Of a stretch of DNA of 64,000 bases, positions 57,902 through 64,000 are shown piece by piece. The notes beneath the pieces are model-generated. The model was not told the DNA's origin. It was given only the letters and a program-made list of their open reading frames with translations, and did not search any database. The stretch spans positions 868,001-932,000 of the forward strand of contig NZ_CP060298.1 of assembly GCF_014303395.1 (NCBI RefSeq), read 5' to 3'. Position 1 is the first letter of the stretch; each line of letters opens with the position of its first letter. Source of the stretch: Nakamurella sp. PAMC28650 (GTDB lineage Bacteria > Actinomycetota > Actinomycetes > Mycobacteriales > Nakamurellaceae). The position numbers were made by a program, and so were the translations under genes.

Positions 57902-58501
57902 ATGGCCAGGCCAAGAGTTCACGACGAGAATCTTCGGGCGCGCCTGCTCGGGCATGCCGGGCGACTGGTGACCGAGAACGGCATGGCGGCACTGTCCCTG
58001 CGCACTCTGGCCGCCGACGCGGGTACGTCCACCACTGCGGTGTACTCGTTGTTCGGGGGCAAGTCCGAATTGCTCGGCGCACTCTTCGAGGAGTCGTTCC
58101 ACAGTTTCGGCGCGGCGCAGCGAGCGGTGCCCGTCACCGGAGATGTGATCGTCGATCTACTGGCCCTCGGCCGTGCCTACTGGACCTGGGCACAAGAGCA
58201 CCCGCACCTCTACGGCGTGATGTTCAGCCAGGTGCTGGCCGACTTCGCGCGCACGCCGGAGCAGCTGGCGGCGTCGGCGACCACGATCGAACCCCTGGCC
58301 GGCGCGGTGGCCGCCGGTGTGCGATCGGGTGTGCTGGTGGGAGATCCGTTCGCCATCACGTTCGCGATCTGGGCGGCGGTGCACGGGGTGGTGTCGCTGG
58401 CGATGGCCGGGTGCCTACCGGGCGACATGATCATCGACGAGGGACTGTTCACCGCTACCGCAGCCGCGACGGTGCGGGGCTTCCGAGCCGGGCCGGCGTA
58501 G
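57902..58501 (+). CDS. TetR-family regulator with WHG-type C-terminal domain
   Basis: The 199-residue protein starts with a short basic arm (MARPRVHDENLRARLL) and the HTH NGMAALSLRTLAADAGTSTT, then AVYSLFGGKSELLGAL. The C-terminal domain has the typical AVHGVVSLAMAG segment of WHG-type regulators. It is divergent from the DUF4188 gene and likely represses it and itself. The ligand is unknown. Confidence 0.88.
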   Translation: MARPRVHDENLRARLLGHAGRLVTENGMAALSLRTLAADAGTSTTAVYSLFGGKSELLGALFEESFHSFGAAQRAVPVTGDVIVDLLALGRAYWTWAQEHPHLYGVMFSQVLADFARTPEQLAASATTIEPLAGAVAAGVRSGVLVGDPFAITFAIWAAVHGVVSLAMAGCLPGDMIIDEGLFTATAAATVRGFRAGPA

Positions 58502-58583
58502 ATCCCGTCGCCGCCGCACTCACTTCGCCGGCCCTCGCACCCTGGACGGGTGACACGTGTCGGACGACTGGGCAGGGATGTCC

Positions 58584-59354
58584 TCATCGTCTCCGGGACC
58601 GTAGGAGCCCGGCCACGTAGCCCAGTCCGACGAGTGCGCCGAGCGGGACGATGGGCGGTGCCCCGACCAGGATCTGGCGGCGGATGGGGCGGAGTTCGTG
58701 GACGGCCCAGCCGCGCCGGACCGCCAACTTCCACAGTCCGGGGTCGGGGTTGACCGCGTGGGGATGACCGACCCAGGTCAGCAACTGCTTGTCCTCGATC
58801 GTGTTGGAGTACACGTGGCAGCGGCGGAGGTCGATGTGCTCCCGCTCCGCCAGCTCGCTGATCAGCTCGGCCTTCGCCGCTCCCTGGATCAGCGCCCCGA
58901 TTCGTCGTCCCGTGTATCGGCCGTCGGGGCCGGTCTCCAGGATGCTGCCCGCCGCCGCCGTCATGTCCAGCGACCTGGCCACCGGTTCGGCCAGTTCGCG
59001 TGCCGTCGGTGTGACGAGATACGTACGGTCACCCGCCGCGCAGTGGGCCGCGATCATCTTGGCGATGTCGGGATACACCCACGGCAGGATCTCGTAGGCC
59101 GCGATCTGCCGGCCCCAGGCCTCCATCTCGTGGTGGTGGCAGCCCTTGATCGAGGCCAGTGCTTCGTCGCGCATAGCGCTCAGATCCCGGTCGGACTCGC
59201 GGGCGAGCCTGATCTTGGCCCTGCGAGCAGCCACTCCGACCAGGTCGCGGGCCCGGTAGACATCGTGGGACCGTAGGTCTCTGGCCATCAGGTACATCGA
59301 GGATCCGGGGATGAGGACGTGGTCGAGGTCGAAGAAGGCCGCCGACCCGCTCAT
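58584..59354 (-). CDS. HAD-IB-type hydrolase with C-terminal membrane helix, divergent motifs
   Basis: The 256-residue protein starts at ATG 59354, overlapping the PLD stop. Motif I is FFDLDHVLIPGSS (Asp9, Asp11), where HAD-IB enzymes usually have DLDGTLI. Motif IV reads HVYSNTIEDKQLLTWVGHP; canonical YSDSxxD has Asp where this has Asn. These changes could reduce phosphatase activity or shift specificity. A hydrophobic helix (VGAPPIVPLGALVGLGYVAG) near the end suggests membrane association. With the PLD gene upstream it probably acts in phospholipid metabolism (inference). Confidence 0.8.
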   Translation of the reverse strand: MSGSAAFFDLDHVLIPGSSMYLMARDLRSHDVYRARDLVGVAARRAKIRLARESDRDLSAMRDEALASIKGCHHHEMEAWGRQIAAYEILPWVYPDIAKMIAAHCAAGDRTYLVTPTARELAEPVARSLDMTAAAGSILETGPDGRYTGRRIGALIQGAAKAELISELAEREHIDLRRCHVYSNTIEDKQLLTWVGHPHAVNPDPGLWKLAVRRGWAVHELRPIRRQILVGAPPIVPLGALVGLGYVAGLLRSRRR

Positions 59355-60898
59355 GGGTTCACCGCGAAGAGGACCCGCTCGATCGGTGCGAAGCCTTCGG
59401 GGGCCCCGGGCGAGCGCCAGGTATTGGCCGGCACGTCCTCGGGCAGCCATTCCGCACGCCAGACACCGAGGGCCAGGTCCAGGTCTTCCAGGGACCCGCG
59501 GAGGTCGTCGTCGACCGGTGTCCGAAGATGTTCGGCCCAGAGCCGCACCCGTAGGTCCCGGACCGTGTGGCCGGTGGTCACCATCGCGCAACTCATCTCG
59601 CTGTCGGTGCCGACCATCGAACGGCTGAAGAAGTTGGCCGACCCGACGCAGGCGAACACGTCGTCGATCAGGACGAGCTTGGTGTGGACGGTCAGTCCCT
59701 CGATGCGGTGCATGATCAGGTTGCGGCGCTTGGCTTTCGGCAGCTTCCGCAGAATTTTTCGTTCCAGGTCGCCGGTCACCTTGCGTTGCAGCTTGATCGT
59801 CCCGCCGCCATCGGACGGGTCCTTGCGCCCGGACCCGACCAGGATCAGCTTGACGCCCCGCGCAGCAGCCTCGCGGAGCAGTCGGTAGAGGGCGAATCGT
59901 CGGCTGCCGCCCGGCATCTCGTAGAAGTACTGATCCTCGAGATAGATGTATCGCCGGGCACCGCCGATGGCCGCGGCCAGCGTGTCGTAGACCTCCTTGA
60001 CGCCACCCCTGGGCAGGGTCGCCCACCGGACGCGTTTGAGCGACCGGACGTAGAACACCTTCCACGGACTGTAGGAGCGCAGCACCTGGACGGCGAGGTC
60101 GGTGGTGCGCGGAGGCAGGTCGGTGGGTGCCGGAGGCAACGTCATCGGTCGCAACGGGGGGTTGAGCACCGCCAACGACAACGGAGGCAGGTAGAAGTAG
60201 CGACGCGGCAGCGTGGCGATCTCCTGCCAGCGCCAGCGGTAGATGTCCCAGACCCGGACGGCGGCCGGTCCGCGCAGGCGGGCGGCTCCGTCGTGCCAGC
60301 CCCACCGCTTCCGGTCGCTGGTGACCAGGGTGTGGTGCGGCTCGGCGTCGAAGCGGCTGGCCACCAGGTCGATCCCACCGACGTAGGCCGTTAGCTCGCC
60401 GCCGATGTGCAGGATCGCGACCTTCTGGTGGTTGGTGCCGATCCCGGTGCCGGACCAGTCCAGCAGCACACGATCGCGCAGCGGCGGTGCCCCGAAGCAG
60501 TGATCGGTGGTGGGCAACCAGCCACGCATCGTGCGGGCCGCCAGGTTGTTGGCACGGAACGGGCCGATCTTCGGCCACTGGAGCGATCCGCTGATCACCG
60601 CCCCAGAGAGCAGAATCCGCACGTCGACGCCCTGCGAGGCCTTCTCGGCCAGCACGTCGACGACCGGCCGGTAGGCGGGGTCGTCCGCGTGACGTCCGGT
60701 CAGATCCATCTGCGGTTCCATCTGCAGGCCGGACAGCAGGATGCTGTCGCCAGGGCCCGCCGCGGCCATGGCGACCTGGAGCTCGGTGAAATACCCGACG
60801 CCGTCGATCACCGGATCCCAGGTGCTGTCCCCGACGAAGGTGGGGCATTGTTCGGTCGGTGGAGCCAGGTATCGGGCGGCCAGGGCATCCAGGGACAT
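59351..60898 (-). CDS. Phospholipase D/cardiolipin-synthase-like protein
   Basis: The 515-residue protein starts at ATG 60898. Two HKD motifs are visible: GTNHQKVAILHIGG with a following Asp (VGGID), and VHTKLVLIDDVFACVGSANF. The spacing and the GGSRRFALYRLLREAA part resemble PLD-like enzymes of actinobacteria. No signal peptide or long N-terminal TM segments are present, unlike canonical ClsA. The HAD gene overlaps its 3' end. Activity could be transphosphatidylation or phosphodiester hydrolysis. Confidence 0.87.
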   Translation of the reverse strand: MSLDALAARYLAPPTEQCPTFVGDSTWDPVIDGVGYFTELQVAMAAAGPGDSILLSGLQMEPQMDLTGRHADDPAYRPVVDVLAEKASQGVDVRILLSGAVISGSLQWPKIGPFRANNLAARTMRGWLPTTDHCFGAPPLRDRVLLDWSGTGIGTNHQKVAILHIGGELTAYVGGIDLVASRFDAEPHHTLVTSDRKRWGWHDGAARLRGPAAVRVWDIYRWRWQEIATLPRRYFYLPPLSLAVLNPPLRPMTLPPAPTDLPPRTTDLAVQVLRSYSPWKVFYVRSLKRVRWATLPRGGVKEVYDTLAAAIGGARRYIYLEDQYFYEMPGGSRRFALYRLLREAAARGVKLILVGSGRKDPSDGGGTIKLQRKVTGDLERKILRKLPKAKRRNLIMHRIEGLTVHTKLVLIDDVFACVGSANFFSRSMVGTDSEMSCAMVTTGHTVRDLRVRLWAEHLRTPVDDDLRGSLEDLDLALGVWRAEWLPEDVPANTWRSPGAPEGFAPIERVLFAVNP

Positions 60899-60976
60899 GC
60901 TTGCTGCCTTTCCTCTCGTCCGTGGTGCTGCCGGCGTTGATCCTGATCGACGTCTGCCGACGGATACGCTTCGTCG

Positions 60977-61744
60977 GTGCCGGAGATCAGTTGGTGGGGC
61001 CACGCCACGGCCACCATTGCCGACTCCGGTGTCCGGATCCTCACCGACCCCGTCCTGACGCCAACGGTCGGCCATCTACGGCGCCGTCGCGGGCCTGCAC
61101 CCACTGCCGCCGCGTCCGAGGCCGACCTGGTGCTCATCTCCCACCTCCACGGTGACCACCTGCATGTGCGGTCACTGCGGCAAATATCGCACCGAGTCCC
61201 CATTGTGCTGCCCCGAGGTGCCCAGGATGCTATCCGGGCGCTGCGATTCCTGCGTCATCGCCAATTCATCGAGATCAGTGCCGGCGAGGTCCTGCAGGTC
61301 GGATCCGTCCGGATCCGAGCCGTTCCCGCCCGTCACGACTCCCGCCGTCATCTGCTCGCCCGGCTCGGTTCGGCTCCGCCTCTCGGCTTCGTGATCGAGG
61401 GTGAACGTCGCACCTATTTTGCCGGGGACACGGCTCTGTACCCGGAAATGGCGCACGAGGTCGGGGCGTGCGACGTGGCGTTGCTACCTGTCGGCGGTTG
61501 GGGCCCGGGGCTCGGGCCCGGACATCTCAATTCGTCGACGGCGGCCGAGGCGGTCGCGCGCCTGGGTGTGACCCACGTCGTCCCGATCCATTTCGGCACC
61601 CTCTGGCCGATCGGGATGGACAGGATGCGGCCGGAGGAGTTCCTGCCGCCAGGTCAGGATTTCGTCCGGTCCGTGGCGCGGATCGCACCGGAGGTCTCGG
61701 TGCACCTGTTGACGCCGGGCCAGACCGTCCGGATCCCGGCGTGA
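60977..61744 (+). CDS. Metallo-beta-lactamase-fold hydrolase
   Basis: The predicted 255-residue protein starts at GTG 60977. The metal motif is LISHLHGDHLH (HxHxDH), with further ligands in ARHDSRRH, FAGDTALYPE and VPIHFGTLWP. The length and WGHATATI start resemble UlaG/NAPE-PLD-like MBL proteins. NAPE-PLD-type enzymes cleave phospholipid head groups, which would fit the lipid-linked neighbours, but this is inference. It is divergent from the PLD gene by 78 bp, and the DedA gene starts within its stop (GTGA). Confidence 0.87.
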   Translation: MPEISWWGHATATIADSGVRILTDPVLTPTVGHLRRRRGPAPTAAASEADLVLISHLHGDHLHVRSLRQISHRVPIVLPRGAQDAIRALRFLRHRQFIEISAGEVLQVGSVRIRAVPARHDSRRHLLARLGSAPPLGFVIEGERRTYFAGDTALYPEMAHEVGACDVALLPVGGWGPGLGPGHLNSSTAAEAVARLGVTHVVPIHFGTLWPIGMDRMRPEEFLPPGQDFVRSVARIAPEVSVHLLTPGQTVRIPA

Positions 61745-62364
61745 GCAGCGAGGTCGCGGACTCCGTGGTCCAGACCGTCACCTACTGGACGCTCTTCGGC
61801 GGGGTGGCTCTGGGTGCCGTCGTCCCGGTGATCCCGACGGGTGCCCTGGTGAGCGCCGCCGCCGCCGCCGCGCTCTACTCGTTGCACCCGGTGACCGTCC
61901 TGCTGGTGATCGCCGTGGGAACGGTCGCCGCGCTGCTCGGTGACATGGTCCTGTTCGGGATCTGCTCTCTCCCCGTCGGTGACCGATTGCTGGCCTGGTT
62001 GCGGCGCCGGACGAATCCCGTCCTGCTGGAGAGATCGCACCGCCGGCTGGACGATCACGGTCTCCGTGTCCTGATCCTGTCCCGTCTGATTCCCGGCGGC
62101 CGCATCCCGATCATGGCCGCGGCGTTGATGCTGAACCTGACCTGGCGTTGGTACCTGGCCGGTGACATCCTCGCGGCCGCCGTCTGGTCGCTCACCTACG
62201 CGGCGATCGGCGTGCTGTCAGGGTCGATCTTCGAAGAGCAGTGGAAGGGGATCGCGCTGGCCATCGTGCTCGTCGTCCTGGTCAGCGTGGCCCCCGCCGG
62301 CTGGAAGCGGCTGCGCGGCGGCCGGTCCGGAAATCTTGCGCCGGCCGATCAGGAATCCACCTAG
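61741..62364 (+). CDS. DedA/SNARE-associated-domain membrane protein
   Basis: The predicted 207-residue protein starts at GTG 61741. It has four to five TM segments and the family signature ILSRLIPGGRIPIMAAAL, plus the N-terminal GAVVPVIPTGALVSAAA loop with a conserved Pro/Thr. DedA-family proteins act as lipid-carrier or phospholipid translocases. It is tightly coupled to the MBL gene. It ends 25 bp before the second AI-2E-like gene. Confidence 0.87.
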   Translation: MSSEVADSVVQTVTYWTLFGGVALGAVVPVIPTGALVSAAAAAALYSLHPVTVLLVIAVGTVAALLGDMVLFGICSLPVGDRLLAWLRRRTNPVLLERSHRRLDDHGLRVLILSRLIPGGRIPIMAAALMLNLTWRWYLAGDILAAAVWSLTYAAIGVLSGSIFEEQWKGIALAIVLVVLVSVAPAGWKRLRGGRSGNLAPADQEST

Positions 62365-62388
62365 CAACTGGATATCGTAGGTAAAGGG

Positions 62389-63347
62389 ATGGTTTCCTCC
62401 AGACCTGGAGAGCCAGGGCACCGGGACCGGGGTCAGCTGATCGGCGTCGGCCTGAGATGGACGTCGAACCGGGCGCTGCAGATCGTCCTGATCGCCGCCG
62501 GCTGCTGGGTCGTCGGGTACGTGCTGGGCAGGTTCTGGTCGATCATCCTTCCGGTGGTGCTCGCCCTGTTCGTCACGTCGGTCCTCTGGCCCCTGACGGC
62601 CTGGCTGCGCCGGCACCACTGGCGTCCGGCTTTGGCGGCGGCAGCCGTGCTGCTGGCCGGACTGGCGGTCGTGGGCGGCGTCGTCGCCTGGATCATCCCG
62701 TCGGTGCTCTCGCAGGTCGGTCAGATCGCAGACCGGACGAGCGCGGGTCTGACGAAGATCGAAACCTGGCTGACCGGGCCACCTTTCAATCTCGGCGTCG
62801 ACCAGATCTCCGGCGCGGTCGATTCTTTGACGAGCAAATTGCAGTCCAGTGCCAGCAGTATCGCGGCGGGGGTCTTCGCCGGTGTGACGTCTGCCCTGTC
62901 CCTGCTGATCACCATGGCGACCGCGGTGGCCCTGTCCTTCTTCTTCCTGAAGGACGGCCCCAGATTCCTTCCTTGGATGCAGCGATCCGTCGGTCAGCGG
63001 ATCGGTCGGCCGGTCAGCGACGTACTGATGCGGTGCTGATCGGCGGCGGCGTATTCATCCTCGGTGTGCCGCTCGCCCTCCCGCTCGCGGTGCTGACCTT
63101 CATCGGTGGGTTCGTCCCGATCGTCGGAGCCTTCGTAGCGGGGGCGATCGCGGTGCTGATCGCTCTGGTCGCCAAGGGACTCACCACGGCGCTGATCGCC
63201 CTGGTCATCATTCTCGTGGTCCAGCAGCTGGAAGGGAACGTCCTGCAGCCGATCCTGCAGTCCCGCAGCCTGAATCTGCATGGTCTCGGAACTGTGGCGC
63301 TACCTCGCGGAACGGATGGATTCCGACTGAGCGGACGCTCGTCATGA
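62389..63347 (+). pseudogene. AI-2E-family transporter, broken by internal deletion, frameshift and 3' loss
   Basis: The N-terminal part (62389-63039) reads as AI-2E TM segments (SNRALQIVLIAAGCWVVGYV, then FWSIILPVVLALFVTSVLW) up to SVGQRIGRPVSDVLMR, then stops. The continuation LIGGGVFILGVPLALPLAVL to VVQQLEGNVLQPILQSRSLN is in another frame from about 63030. Some 20-25 residues usually found between these parts are missing. After LNLH the ending is also lost (GLGTVALPRGTDGF), so about 40 C-terminal residues are absent. The joint lies at a short repeat, GTACTGAT/GGTGCTGAT. A deletion between microhomologies is likely. Confidence 0.82.
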
Positions 63348-63456
63348 CGTCCGCTTGCAGAGTCTCCGGTCGTTTCCCACCCTGCCCGATGGGCATCTTG
63401 GAGTTGGACCAAGCGTAGCCATCCAGCTCCGCCGCCCTTCTCGAGAGGAAATCTTC

Positions 63457-63678
63457 ATGAGCACTCCGACCGTCACCAGCACGTCGAGCACCAGCTTCGC
63501 CGATCTCGGCAAGGAGCTGTGGACCTACCTGACCGGCAAGGGCGCCGCCATCAACTACGAGTTCGTCAACATGGAGGTCGGGGTGCCCCGCAGTACCGGT
63601 GCCGACTCGCCCCGCGCCATCTGGAGCCTCAACGGGACGCTGCGCATCACCACGGCCGAGAACGTCGCCCAGAAATGA
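63457..63678 (+). CDS. Small unknown protein, 73 residues
   Basis: ATG 63457 has GAGAGGA about 8 nt upstream. The product begins MSTPTVTSTSSTSFADLG and includes LWTYLTGKGAAINYEFVNME, then VGVPRSTGADSPRAIWSLNG, with no signal or TM segment. Its stop overlaps the next start (ATGA). I do not recognise the family. Tight coupling to the next gene suggests a shared role. Confidence 0.7.
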   Translation: MSTPTVTSTSSTSFADLGKELWTYLTGKGAAINYEFVNMEVGVPRSTGADSPRAIWSLNGTLRITTAENVAQK

Positions 63679-64000
63679 CGGATGCGCCCTCCGGCGCCCG
63701 GCTGAACATCTTCGCCGACCTCCAGATCGTCGCCGACGGGCAGAGTGCATCGCTCGTCGGCGACGGACAGGTACTGACCTTCACCGCCGAGGCGCCCCAG
63801 CAGCTCTGGGCGAATCTGCAGCAACTGCCGGTCCCGGCGGGCATCAGATCGGTCCGGGGTGTGCGGGCACTCGGTCAGGTCGCAGAGCTGCTGGGCGACC
63901 AAGGGCTGGAACTGCACGTCGTCGGTCCGGCCGGCGAGCTGGCCCATCTCGGTAGGGGGGCCCGCTCCTGGTGGGGCCGGGCGCTGACCGGCAGCAGCCG
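63675..64000 (+). CDS. Unknown protein, 3' end beyond the window
   Basis: ATG 63675 overlaps the stop of the 73-residue gene, and the frame stays open to the right edge (at least 108 residues). It begins MTDAPSGARLNIFADLQIVA, followed by SASLVGDGQVLTFTAEAPQQ and a helical GQVAELLGDQGLELHVVGP. The strand pattern suggests a small alpha/beta fold. No family is recognised. Confidence 0.7.
   Translation, partial: MTDAPSGARLNIFADLQIVADGQSASLVGDGQVLTFTAEAPQQLWANLQQLPVPAGIRSVRGVRALGQVAELLGDQGLELHVVGPAGELAHLGRGARSWWGRALTGSS

Overview
This is a high-GC actinobacterial chromosome segment. The start codons, Shine-Dalgarno sites, heavy GC3 bias and gene content all fit: mycothiol-type enzymes, a chaplin-like surface protein with an LAxTG sorting signal, a YCII/ECF sigma pair, a MalFG-type importer set without ATPases, and a DinB2-type polymerase. 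The content suggests a Nakamurella- or Frankia-like soil actinomycete, but I cannot fix the genus. No rRNA, tRNA, CRISPR array or phage block is visible. Most genes lie in short, tightly overlapping operons (ATGA or GTGA junctions).

Layout. 1-10 kb: RidA, a large secreted subtilisin-fold peptidase with sedolisin-like active-site residues, a SAM methyltransferase, a UvrA2-type ABC protein, a gene-free repeat-bearing stretch (7.8-8.6 kb), a VOC protein and an SDR divergent from a TetR. 10.8-13.6 kb: two paralogous TetR regulators flanking a multi-TM protein, with three copies of one palindromic operator. 13.6-27.0 kb: a carbohydrate locus made of a GntR/HutC regulator, an operon for an MtnK-like kinase, DhaK, DhaL and a cyclase-family hydrolase, an oppositely oriented importer operon whose binding-protein gene is frameshifted, a GH5-like glycosidase, and a second complete importer. 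A promoter/operator of 29 bp is repeated (28/29 identical) in front of the kinase operon and the first importer operon, tying them into one regulon. 27-37 kb: a YCII protein with an ECF42-like sigma factor behind a matching promoter, an acyl-CoA synthetase-like enzyme, a secreted GH3 glucosidase, a voltage-sensor-type K+ channel coupled to a secreted HNH nuclease lipoprotein, and a trypsin-like protease.

37-39.4 kb holds a rearrangement scar where an AI-2E transporter gene and katG, head to head, have both lost their 5' parts at one junction. 39.4-51.4 kb holds small metabolic enzymes, a GH114-type lipoprotein, a cytochrome b6-like operon with a 59-residue membrane protein, a secreted amidase and a PfpI/TetR operon with a large inverted-repeat operator. 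51.4-56 kb is a cell-surface and IS region: a chaplin-like protein with 12 repeats, a transposase remnant, an IS5-family element and a low-complexity secreted protein cut at the element's edge. 56-64 kb: DinB2-like polymerase, a DUF4188-type protein divergent from a TetR with an operator between them, a PLD/HAD pair divergent from an MBL/DedA pair, a second AI-2E transporter broken by deletions, and two small unknown genes, the last running off the edge.

The strongest candidate for an undescribed system is the 13.6-27.0 kb GntR-controlled locus. It pairs a methylthioribose-kinase-like enzyme with a dihydroxyacetone-kinase pair, a glycosidase and two sugar importers. Several genes in the window are disrupted (binding protein, both AI-2E genes, katG), so either small deletions are common in this genome or the assembly has local errors.
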